Below, one piece after another: positions 1-6,036 of a DNA stretch of 9,948 nucleotides. The DNA is from Thermacetogenium sp. UBA4966. GTDB taxonomy: Bacteria; Bacillota; DSM-12270; Thermacetogeniales; Thermacetogeniaceae. Where the stretch lies: contig DHAA01000066.1 in assembly GCA_002397275.1 (NCBI GenBank), positions 1 through 9,948 of the forward strand, read 5' to 3'. Position numbers and translations under genes: made by a program. The notes under the pieces were generated by a model. It worked only from the letters and a program-made list of their open reading frames with translations, was not told where the DNA came from and made no database searches. Within the stretch, counting starts at the first letter, position 1. The number at the start of each line of letters is the position of its first letter.

Positions 1-28
1 TCAAATTGAGTGAGAGGTAACATTATTG

Positions 29-57
29 TTGACTTGCAATACCCTCAATGATACAAT
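29..57 (+). promoter_or_regulatory. Sigma-A promoter of the HxlR-family gene
   Basis: A -35 box TTGACT (29-34) is followed after 17 bp by a -10 box TACAAT (52-57). Each box has one mismatch to the consensus. Transcription would begin near 64, leaving a leader of about 70 nt before the ATG at 134. The assignment rests on box match and spacing only. Confidence 0.65.
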
Positions 58-85
58 TATATAAACTACAATAAGAATTACAAGT
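32..85. promoter_or_regulatory. Paired inverted ACTTGYAAT sites at both -35 regions
   Basis: ACTTGCAAT (32-40) and ATTACAAGT (77-85) are inverted copies matching at 8 of 9 positions, with centres 45 bp apart. Each overlaps the -35 box of one of the two divergent promoters. The symmetry suggests a pair of operator half-sites or two operators, most simply for the adjacent HxlR protein. The regulator is inferred. Confidence 0.4.
56..83 (-). promoter_or_regulatory. Divergent sigma-A promoter pointing out of the window
   Basis: Read on the minus strand, TTGTAA (83-78) is followed after 16 bp by TATAAT (61-56). It overlaps the plus-strand promoter of the HxlR gene, and the two -10 boxes share positions 56-57. 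HxlR genes are often divergent from the oxidoreductase they control, so a target gene may lie to the left. The minus strand has an ATG at 23-21 with no visible ribosome binding site, so I cannot confirm the start of such a gene. Confidence 0.4.
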
Positions 86-133
86 ACGATTTTTTCATAT
101 AGTAAGTATTAAAATGGATACTAATGGAGAAGT

Positions 134-481
134 ATGGAAAAGGACTTATTTGGGATTTGCCCCTATACAACGGCACAGAAGATATTATCCGGCAAATGGA
201 CTTTGCTCATTTTGTACCATCTCAGCGTTCAGACAATGCGCTTCAATGAACTGCAAAGAGCGCTGCCCAATATGACTCAAGCCACCTTATCAAAGCAGCT
301 CCATATGATGGTGGAAAATGGCCTGGTTGTTCGTAAGGCGTATAATCAGATACCTCCAAAGGTGGAGTATTCCCTCAGCGAACTGGGACAGAAATTTCTT
401 CCGGTTTTATCCGCTCTGGAAACGTGGGGCAAGGATTATATTGATTATTTAAAAATTAAATTACGGAATAAATTCTCATGA
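134..481 (+). CDS. HxlR-family winged-helix transcriptional regulator
   Basis: This 115-residue protein is a small dimeric DNA-binding repressor or activator of the HxlR (YodB/HypR-like) family and is full length for it. Seen in the sequence: an N-terminal Cys-Pro (C9-P10) followed by the family pattern leading to GKW (residues 20-22), the segment MRFNELQRALPNMTQATLSKQ (about 35-55) as the helix-turn-helix, and a wing around residues 66-82 containing PPKVEYSL. C9 sits where the redox-sensing cysteine of YodB and HypR lies, so thiol or electrophile sensing is plausible but inferred. The ATG at 134 has GGAG 4 nt upstream. The gene has its own promoter (29-57) and terminator (503-533), so it is probably monocistronic. 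Its target may be a divergent gene left of the window, because HxlR proteins often control neighbouring oxidoreductases. No link to the MarR/ABC unit downstream is visible. Confidence 0.93.
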   Translation: MEKDLFGICPYTTAQKILSGKWTLLILYHLSVQTMRFNELQRALPNMTQATLSKQLHMMVENGLVVRKAYNQIPPKVEYSLSELGQKFLPVLSALETWGKDYIDYLKIKLRNKFS

Positions 482-502
482 TCAATTAAGTCAATTATAT
501 GT

Positions 503-533
503 GCGATCGAGAAATCGGTTGCTCTTTTTCTTT
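503..533 (+). terminator. Intrinsic terminator after the HxlR gene
   Basis: GCGATCGA (503-510) pairs with TCGGTTGC (515-522) in an 8-bp stem with two G-U pairs, capped by a GAAA tetraloop (511-514). It is followed by TCTTTTTCTTT. The hairpin starts 21 nt after the HxlR stop codon, so it separates HxlR from the MarR transcript. Confidence 0.72.
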
Positions 534-544
534 ATTCGAAACGT

Positions 545-571
545 CAATTTGCTATATCGGCAATTTGCTAT
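545..571. repeat. Direct repeat CAATTTGCTAT with 16-bp period
   Basis: CAATTTGCTAT occurs at 545-555 and 561-571. The second copy ends on the first base of the -35 box of the MarR promoter. The same stretch also has an outer inverted pair, GTCAAT (543-548) and ATTGAC (570-575). It could be a second regulator site, but this is AT-rich DNA and chance cannot be excluded. Confidence 0.4.
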
Positions 572-599
572 TGACAGCAGCAACGCAGCGATTTATAAT
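571..599 (+). promoter_or_regulatory. Consensus sigma-A promoter of the MarR/ABC unit
   Basis: TTGACA (571-576) and TATAAT (594-599) are both perfect consensus hexamers with an optimal 17-bp spacer. Transcription should start near 605-607, inside the palindrome at 600-628. A promoter this strong normally needs repression, which fits an autoregulated MarR gene. Confidence 0.88.
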
Positions 600-628
600 G
601 TTGCATGTCGTACTGTACGATATGCAAC
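600..628. promoter_or_regulatory. 29-bp palindromic operator over the MarR gene transcription start
   Basis: The palindrome is centred on T614, with arms GTTGCATGTCGTAC (600-613) and GTACGATATGCAAC (615-628). Thirteen of 14 positions are complementary, and the remaining pair (607/621) is G-T. It begins one base after the -10 box and covers the expected start site, the classic place for a repressor to block RNA polymerase. The adjacent MarR-family protein is the obvious candidate ligand. As RNA, most of it would lie in the 5' leader and could also form a hairpin. Confidence 0.75.
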
Positions 629-656
629 TTACTGTAAGAAAAAGCAGGGGATAATG

Positions 657-1088
657 ATGGAAAAGAAACCGATTGGGTGTGAACTTCGCTCCCTAAACAA
701 TCTCATAATGCGTAAAATCGAAAATTCCTCCTTTAAAAAACAAATAGAGTCTATCACCGGTACAAACGGCTGGATTATCGGCTTTCTTGCTGAAAATGCA
801 GATAAGGAAATTTATCAGAAAGATTTGGAGGAACAATTTTCGATCACTCGGTCAACTGCTTCAAAAGTTCTCATATTGATGGAAAAAAAGGGACTGATTA
901 AGCGGTGCAGCGTCCCCCATGACGCCAGATTAAAAAAGTTAGCGCTGACAGAAAAGGCATGGGAAATCAGCGAGCTGATGATAGAGAATGCAAATCAATT
1001 TGAAAAAACTCTGACAAGGGGATTTACAGAGGACGAACTTGAACATCTCTATAGTTACATTCAAAGGATGAAAAATAATATCCAATAA
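657..1088 (+). CDS. MarR-family transcriptional regulator of the ABC exporter unit
   Basis: This 143-residue winged-helix protein has the usual length and layout of MarR repressors: an N-terminal dimerisation helix, helices around residues 50-82 including YQKDLEEQFSITRSTASKVL as the recognition region, and a beta wing around 84-98 with the conserved D-x-R (D89, R91). A C-terminal dimerisation helix covers about 105-142. The frame is open from 501, but the upstream part is promoter and operator DNA. ATG 657 is preferred because AGGGG (646-650) lies 6 nt upstream; ATG 654 is the close alternative. The promoter at 571-599 and palindrome at 600-628 point to autorepression. Its stop lies about 200 bp before a two-gene ABC exporter, a very common arrangement in which the MarR protein controls exporter expression and is released by a toxic small molecule. 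The ligand cannot be read from the sequence. Confidence 0.92.
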   Translation: MEKKPIGCELRSLNNLIMRKIENSSFKKQIESITGTNGWIIGFLAENADKEIYQKDLEEQFSITRSTASKVLILMEKKGLIKRCSVPHDARLKKLALTEKAWEISELMIENANQFEKTLTRGFTEDELEHLYSYIQRMKNNIQ

Positions 1089-1093
1089 ATTAT

Positions 1094-1119
1094 AAAGTTG
1101 ACTGTATAGTCACTTTTTT
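1094..1119 (+). terminator. Terminator-like hairpin or second dyad after the MarR gene
   Basis: TGACT (1099-1103) and AGTCA (1108-1112) form a stem around a GTAT loop. AAAG (1094-1097) can extend it by pairing with CTTT (1113-1116), leaving T1098 bulged. The T-run 1114-1119 follows. It starts 5 nt after the MarR stop and could reduce read-through into the ABC genes. The same 14 bp is a near-palindrome and begins with a TTGACT box (1098-1103), so a protein site is an alternative; no matching -10 box was found. Confidence 0.5.
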
Positions 1120-1145
1120 AAACCGATTGTTTGATATCCGACATT

Positions 1146-1160
1146 GTTGCATGATGCGAC
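1146..1160. promoter_or_regulatory. Dyad GTTGCAT-G-ATGCGAC in the ABC leader
   Basis: The 7-bp arms are complementary at 6 positions, with one mismatch. The left arm GTTGCAT is identical to the outer half-site of the palindrome at 600-628, whose right arm ends ATGCAAC. This suggests the same regulator may contact the leader of the ABC genes. The half-sites are much closer together here (1 bp apart rather than 15), so the mode of binding would have to differ. Confidence 0.35.
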
Positions 1161-1209
1161 TGTCTCCACAGGAAACAATCTCGCGATATGAATATATATA
1201 TCTGTACAA

Positions 1210-1241
1210 TATCATACCAGTGGATTATCATACCAGTGCAT
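1210..1241. repeat. Tandem 16-bp duplication in the ABC leader
   Basis: TATCATACCAGTGGAT (1210-1225) is followed directly by TATCATACCAGTGCAT (1226-1241), matching at 15 of 16 positions. It sits about 50 bp upstream of the first ABC gene in non-coding DNA. It may be a slippage duplication or a pair of protein sites one and a half helical turns apart. Confidence 0.6.
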
Positions 1242-1289
1242 TGTTTTATGAAAAGCTGCCTGTAGACACCAAGAAAGGAAAAACCGTAA

Positions 1290-3041
1290 ATGCTCAAAAA
1301 ACTGATTGCCAGCATACGGCAGTATAAAAAGGAATCCATCCTTTCCCCGGTATTTGTGACCTTCGAATCAATAATTGAAATCATCATACCCACGCTGATG
1401 GCTTATCTGATCGATTACGGGATCAATGAAAAGAATATGTCCTATGTTCTGTGGATGGGGCTTGCCCTGGTTGTTGCTGCGATGATCTCCCTGCTGGCCG
1501 GCTTTCTTTCCGGACGTTATGCTGCGATTGCCTCTTCGGGCTTTGCCAGAAACTTACGCCGCGATATGTTCTATAGCGTGCAAAAATTTTCTTTTTCCAA
1601 CATTGATAAATTTTCAACTGCAAGCATCATCACACGCCTCACTACCGACGTCACAAATATACAGAACGCTTATCAGATGCTGGTTCGCCTGGCGGTACGC
1701 GCTCCGGTGATGATCGTGTTCGCCTTGATTTTTTCCTTTCGGATCGACGCCCGTCTGTCGCTGATCTTTCTTGCCGCCATCCCGGTGCTTGGCGTTGGCT
1801 TGGGGCTGATCATGTCGCATGTGCACCCGATTTTCATGCGGGTATTCAAAACTTATGACAGGCTGAACAATGTCGTTCAGGAAAACCTGCACGGCATCCG
1901 GGTCGTCAAATCGTATATCCGCGAAGATCATGAAATACAGAAGTTCGAAGGCATTTCTCAATCCATCTTTCAGGATTTCTCCAAGGCGGAAAAAAGGCTG
2001 TCGTTCAATATGCCGCTGATGCAGTTCTGCCTTTACGCCTGTATGCTTTTGCTTTCCTGGTTTGGCGCCAAAGAGATCATAGCCGCGGGCAATGATCCGG
2101 TGATCGGGCTTTCCACGGGGGAATTGACCAGCCTGATCACCTATGCGATGCAGTTGCTGATGAGCCTGATGATGATTTCTTTTGTATTTGTCATGGTCAT
2201 CATGTCCCGCGCCTCGGCAGAGCGCATTGTGGAAATCCTCAATGAGGAAAGTGATCTGAAAAACGGAGAAAACCCGGTATACACGGTGGAAGACGCTTCG
2301 ATTACTTTTGAAAACGTCACTTTTACGTATGCTAAAAAAGCCGACAAACCGGTCCTCGACGGCATCAACCTTTCCATTGAATCCGGAGAGATGGTCGGCA
2401 TTCTCGGCGGGACCGGCTCTTCCAAATCGAGCCTCGTCCAGCTTATTCCGCGGCTTTATGATGTCGCCGGCGGAAAAGTGACCGTCGGCGGCGTCGATGT
2501 GCGGGATTACGATATCGAATCGCTCCGCAATCAGGTGGCGATGGTGCTGCAGAAGAATGTGCTGTTTTCCGGCACAATCAAAGAGAACCTACGCTGGGGC
2601 AATGAAAGCGCCACGGATGAAGAACTGATCCGCGCCTGCGAGATTGCTCAGGCCGACGGTTTTATCCGGGAATTTTCCGCTCAATATGATACCTATATCG
2701 AGCAGGGGGGCGCCAATGTTTCCGGCGGTCAGAAACAGCGGCTTTGTATCGCCCGGGCGCTACTGAAAAAGCCCAAAATTTTGATCCTTGACGACTCCAC
2801 CAGCGCGGTTGACACCAAAACCGACGAATTGATCCGTCAGGCATTGCAGAGTGACATCCCAGACACGACGAAAATCATTATCGCACAGCGCGTTTCATCG
2901 GTTCAGGACGCCGATAAGATTGTCGTGCTTGAGGACGGCAAAATCGATGCGGTCGGCACGCACGCGGAGTTGCTTAAAACCTGCGATATCTACAGGGAAG
3001 TCTATCAGTCCCAGAATAGGGGAGGTGTCCTCCATGAGTAA
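1290..3041 (+). CDS. ABC exporter half-transporter with degenerate ATP site (subunit 1)
   Basis: This 583-residue subunit has an N-terminal six-helix exporter membrane domain (about 1-320) and a C-terminal ATPase domain, as in the BmrC/BmrD and TM287/288 type of heterodimeric multidrug exporters. Motifs seen: Walker A GGTGSSKS (373-380) with Ser in place of the usual last Gly, Q-loop Q421, signature VSGGQ (477-481), Walker B ILIL-D501 followed by Asp (D502) where the catalytic Glu normally stands, and Q533 in place of the H-loop His. Its Walker A, Walker B and H-loop therefore build the non-hydrolytic site, while its intact signature serves the active site with subunit 2. ATG 1290 has AAAGGAA about 9 nt upstream. 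The gene overlaps subunit 2 by 8 nt. Substrate is unknown; a drug or toxic lipophilic compound is likely given the MarR regulator. The family is clear, but no symbol is justified. Confidence 0.95.
   Translation: MLKKLIASIRQYKKESILSPVFVTFESIIEIIIPTLMAYLIDYGINEKNMSYVLWMGLALVVAAMISLLAGFLSGRYAAIASSGFARNLRRDMFYSVQKFSFSNIDKFSTASIITRLTTDVTNIQNAYQMLVRLAVRAPVMIVFALIFSFRIDARLSLIFLAAIPVLGVGLGLIMSHVHPIFMRVFKTYDRLNNVVQENLHGIRVVKSYIREDHEIQKFEGISQSIFQDFSKAEKRLSFNMPLMQFCLYACMLLLSWFGAKEIIAAGNDPVIGLSTGELTSLITYAMQLLMSLMMISFVFVMVIMSRASAERIVEILNEESDLKNGENPVYTVEDASITFENVTFTYAKKADKPVLDGINLSIESGEMVGILGGTGSSKSSLVQLIPRLYDVAGGKVTVGGVDVRDYDIESLRNQVAMVLQKNVLFSGTIKENLRWGNESATDEELIRACEIAQADGFIREFSAQYDTYIEQGGANVSGGQKQRLCIARALLKKPKILILDDSTSAVDTKTDELIRQALQSDIPDTTKIIIAQRVSSVQDADKIVVLEDGKIDAVGTHAELLKTCDIYREVYQSQNRGGVLHE
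3019..3036 (+). promoter_or_regulatory. Strong ribosome binding site fixing the start of ABC subunit 2
   Basis: GGGGAGG (3019-3025) lies 8 nt before ATG 3034, inside the end of the upstream gene. The reading frame is open further upstream to 2851, but that part overlaps the conserved ATPase domain of subunit 1 and lacks any such signal. The 8-nt overlap implies translational coupling and balanced production of the two halves. Confidence 0.85.
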
Positions 3042-4962
3042 AACGCCGCTGCAGGAAGATATAAAGCACGGTAAGCCGCGGGTACATCGTTTCCAGCCGG
3101 GAACGATCAAAAGGCTGTTTTCCTATATGGCCGAATATAAAATTCGCTTGATTTTAGTCCTCGTCTGTATTTTGTTGAGCGCGGCCGCAGGAGCGGCGTC
3201 CGCTTTGTTCCTGCAGATCCTGATCGACGATTACATCGTCCCGTTGCTGGGAGAGACGCATCCCGTATTTACAGAATTGATTCAAGCAATTTTTCTGATA
3301 GGCCTGGTCTATGTGGTCGGCGTGCTTTCTACGTTGTTTTACAGCAGGACCATGGTTGTCGTGGCGCAGGGTACGCTCAAAAAGATCCGTGACAAGATGT
3401 TCAGGCATATGCAGACCCTGCCGATCCGTTATTTCGATACGCACACTCACGGCGACGTCATGAGCCGCTATACCAACGACACCGACACGCTGCGTCAGGC
3501 GATTTCCATAAGTTTGCCGCAGATGATCGCCGCCGTTCTCTCTGTGGCCGCGGCATTCCTGGCCATGCTTTACCTCAGCGTCGGCCTTACCGCCTTCGTT
3601 ACGGTGTTTGCTTTTGTTTTACTGATGATCATCAAGGCGCTGGTTGGCCGAAGCGGAACCTTCTTCATGAAGCAGCAGCAGGCGCTGGGCAGCGTCAACG
3701 GTTACATCGAAGAAATGATTAACGGCCAGAAGGTCGTCAAAGTATTCTGTCATGAGAAGAAGGCTGAGGATGGTTTTGACAAAAGGAATGACGAACTCTG
3801 TTACTGTGCGACCGAGGCGAACACATACGGCAACGTCACGATGCCTGTTGTGGGCAATATGGGTTATCTGCTCTATGTGCTTCTCGCCATAATCGGGGGA
3901 GCGGCCGGCATAGCGGAGATTCCCAATTTGAGTCTCACCGGGGTCCAGGCCATGACCATCGGTACGATCGTATCCTTCCTGACCCTGTCCCGCAGTTTTA
4001 TCAACCCGATCGGTCAGATTTCCATGCAGTTCAACATGGTGGTCATGGCGCTTGCCGGCGCCTCAAGGATTTTTGAACTGATGGACGAGGAAAGCGAGCA
4101 GGACGACGGCTACGTCACGCTCGTCAACGCCAAAATAGAAAACGATGAAGTCCGGGAATGCGAGGAAAGGACGAATACATGGGCGTGGAAGCATCCGCAC
4201 AGCAACGGGACCGTGACCTACACGCCGCTGCGGGGGGACATCCGTTTCTTCGACGTGGACTTCGGCTACGAGAAAAATAAGACAGTCCTGCACAACATCA
4301 CCCTTTACGCAGAACCCGGCCAAAAGGTTGCTTTTGTCGGGGCGACCGGCGCCGGAAAAACGACGATCACCAATCTCGTCAACAGGTTTTATGATATTGG
4401 CGACGGAAAAATCCTCTATGACGGAATCAACATCAAAAAAATAAAAAAAGCCGACCTTCGCCGGTCACTAGGCGTCGTTTTGCAGGATGTGAACCTGTTC
4501 ACGGGAACGGTCATGGACAATATACGCTACGGTAAGCTGGACGCTACGGATGAAGAGTGCATCGCGGCCGCAAAGCTCGCCAACGCCGACGGTTTTATCC
4601 GTATGCTTCCGCAGGGATATAACACCGTGCTGGAAGGCGACGGCAGCGGCCTTTCACAGGGCCAGCGGCAACTCATTTCCATCGCCCGCGCCGCTGTGGC
4701 CGACCCGCCCGTTATGATTTTGGACGAGGCCACTTCTTCGATAGATACCCGGACCGAGGCGATAGTCCAAAAGGGCATGGACGCATTGATGAAAGGGAGG
4801 ACGGTCTTTGTGATCGCCCATCGCCTGTCGACCGTTCAGAACTCAGATGTAATTATGGTGCTGGAGGGTGGCCGCATCATTGAGCGGGGCAGCCACGCGC
4901 AACTTATTGAAGAGAGGGGTAAATACTATCAACTGTATACAGGCGCATTTGAGCTGGATTGA
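3034..4962 (+). CDS. ABC exporter half-transporter with catalytic ATP site (subunit 2)
   Basis: This 642-residue partner has a membrane domain at about 35-345 and an ATPase domain from about 400. Motifs: Walker A GATGAGKT (436-443), Q-loop Q484, Walker B MIL-D564 with catalytic E565, and H-loop H596 are all canonical. The signature is LSQGQ (540-544) instead of LSGGQ. So this chain supplies the hydrolytic Walker A, Walker B and H-loop, while its altered signature faces the degenerate site of subunit 1. A linker of about 45 residues (roughly 356-402, with W382, W384 and a KHPH stretch) joins the two domains; I recall similar linkers in clostridial relatives. It should act in the cytoplasmic membrane as an ATP-driven efflux pump with subunit 1, which precedes it in the same transcript. 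The start is set by the strong site at 3019-3025. Its stop lies 3 bp from the stop of a convergent gene, with no terminator between. Confidence 0.95.
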   Translation: MSKTPLQEDIKHGKPRVHRFQPGTIKRLFSYMAEYKIRLILVLVCILLSAAAGAASALFLQILIDDYIVPLLGETHPVFTELIQAIFLIGLVYVVGVLSTLFYSRTMVVVAQGTLKKIRDKMFRHMQTLPIRYFDTHTHGDVMSRYTNDTDTLRQAISISLPQMIAAVLSVAAAFLAMLYLSVGLTAFVTVFAFVLLMIIKALVGRSGTFFMKQQQALGSVNGYIEEMINGQKVVKVFCHEKKAEDGFDKRNDELCYCATEANTYGNVTMPVVGNMGYLLYVLLAIIGGAAGIAEIPNLSLTGVQAMTIGTIVSFLTLSRSFINPIGQISMQFNMVVMALAGASRIFELMDEESEQDDGYVTLVNAKIENDEVRECEERTNTWAWKHPHSNGTVTYTPLRGDIRFFDVDFGYEKNKTVLHNITLYAEPGQKVAFVGATGAGKTTITNLVNRFYDIGDGKILYDGINIKKIKKADLRRSLGVVLQDVNLFTGTVMDNIRYGKLDATDEECIAAAKLANADGFIRMLPQGYNTVLEGDGSGLSQGQRQLISIARAAVADPPVMILDEATSSIDTRTEAIVQKGMDALMKGRTVFVIAHRLSTVQNSDVIMVLEGGRIIERGSHAQLIEERGKYYQLYTGAFELD

Positions 4963-4965
4963 TCA

Positions 4966-6036
4966 TCAATAATCCTGCGTTTTCAGCGGAAAGGTGACCT
5001 GCCAATTTCCTTCGGTATAAAGCCCGCTTGTGTAAAATGAGCCGTACAAGGCGCAGCCGGCTAGTTCACTCTGGGGAATATCAAATATATATTCATCATA
5101 GCATATCCTTGTATCCTCGTTATTAGGCTCCGCGTACTCAATAAATGAAATGGAGTAATCGTCCGTTCTATCATGGCTATATCTATCTCTTAAAAAGAAA
5201 TATCCGTGATTGTCTTTCTTGAGAGGATTCTTGACCGCGGTCTGTATATGGAGCATGCCGTCGACATAACCGATGCCTGTTATATCAATGCCTGCAGCAG
5301 GAGAATAGAGCGCGGCAGATGGGACAAGCACCGTCGCGCTATCCTTAAGTAGTTGTTGGTATTTTTCGTAGTTTAATCCGCCGGCGCCGGTTATCGACAC
5401 TGTCTTTGTCTTATGTCCGCCGCCGGCCTTGCTTAAATCTATTTCTATCGGTATGTTTTCATATTCATGCTTGTCGCTTATAAAGCTGCTAACCGAAAAG
5501 GTTATTTTGCTGCCCTCTATTTTATGGCCGCCCCATTCTGTAATTGTAATGAGGAATGTAGCGGTTTTCGTCGCTTCGTCATAGCTTACTTGCTCACAAT
5601 GCGCAGAACTGTTAAACGGGCGGTGGATGGAATAGCTGTCAAACAAATCTGTCGTTTCGTCAACACGGCCTGCGGTGAAATCTTGCATCGCAATATATAT
5701 CTCCGCCGTGTCCTCATGGATGTAGGTTGCTATAACCTCCATTTTAATTCCGTTATCCATGCAGGATTCCTGCACCGGCATAAAGAATTGCGCCGTGGCC
5801 GGCGACACCGAATAGATAAGCGCATAGATTGCCGGTACGTCTGCCGCAAGCGCGGGCATGGCGATAAAGATGCAAAGCAATAGCATGGCGGTAATAGCAA
5901 GCGGTTTTCGCAAAAACTGAGCGATTTTTGGTCCGGTATTTACCCTTTTCTCGTTAATAAGCTCTATAGTATGGTCGACCAGAACTTGATCAGGAATAAT
6001 CTGTTCGTTCATACTCTTATATCTTTTCTCAAACAT
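4966..6036 (-). CDS. Membrane-anchored DUF4179-like protein, probable anti-sigma factor
   Basis: The 356-residue protein has a short cytoplasmic N-terminus (about 1-45, charged, helix-like), one membrane segment around 46-65 ending in PALAADVPA, and a large extracytoplasmic part rich in beta-type sequence. This layout matches DUF4179-type proteins that are encoded directly after ECF sigma factors in Firmicutes and hold the sigma factor through the N-terminal tail. Here the ATG (6036-6034) overlaps the sigma stop in a TAATG junction, and AAAGGAGAAG at the end of the sigma gene places AGGAG 7 nt before this ATG, so translation is coupled. A second Met (residue 9) is an alternative but lacks a comparable signal. 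The outer domain may sense an envelope signal or ligand; the signal is unknown. The anti-sigma role is inferred from gene pairing and topology; the exact Pfam assignment is from memory and not certain. Confidence 0.75.
   Translation of the reverse strand: MFEKRYKSMNEQIIPDQVLVDHTIELINEKRVNTGPKIAQFLRKPLAITAMLLLCIFIAMPALAADVPAIYALIYSVSPATAQFFMPVQESCMDNGIKMEVIATYIHEDTAEIYIAMQDFTAGRVDETTDLFDSYSIHRPFNSSAHCEQVSYDEATKTATFLITITEWGGHKIEGSKITFSVSSFISDKHEYENIPIEIDLSKAGGGHKTKTVSITGAGGLNYEKYQQLLKDSATVLVPSAALYSPAAGIDITGIGYVDGMLHIQTAVKNPLKKDNHGYFFLRDRYSHDRTDDYSISFIEYAEPNNEDTRICYDEYIFDIPQSELAGCALYGSFYTSGLYTEGNWQVTFPLKTQDY

Noticed and set aside
1..28. Minus-strand ATG at 23-21 as the start of a divergent gene
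   Set aside because: Only seven codons are in the window and no ribosome site is visible, so it cannot be supported as a gene.
501..656. Upstream extension of the MarR reading frame
   Set aside because: It contains the consensus promoter, the palindromic operator and the end of the HxlR terminator; the good ribosome site belongs to ATG 657.
1127..1327. Open frame of 66 codons in the ABC leader
   Set aside because: Starts with TTG without a ribosome site, has no recognisable features, and runs into the ABC gene out of frame.
2851..3033. N-terminal extension of ABC subunit 2
   Set aside because: Overlaps the conserved ATPase C-terminus of subunit 1 and encodes nonsense-like sequence; ATG 3034 has a strong ribosome site.
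2653..4605. Identical 17-bp string GCCGACGGTTTTATCCG in both ABC genes
   Set aside because: It encodes the conserved ADGFIR stretch at the same place in two homologous ATPase domains; not a DNA-level repeat.
5467..5883. 138-codon plus-strand frame opposite the anti-sigma gene
   Set aside because: No ribosome site or family resemblance; shadow of the minus-strand gene.
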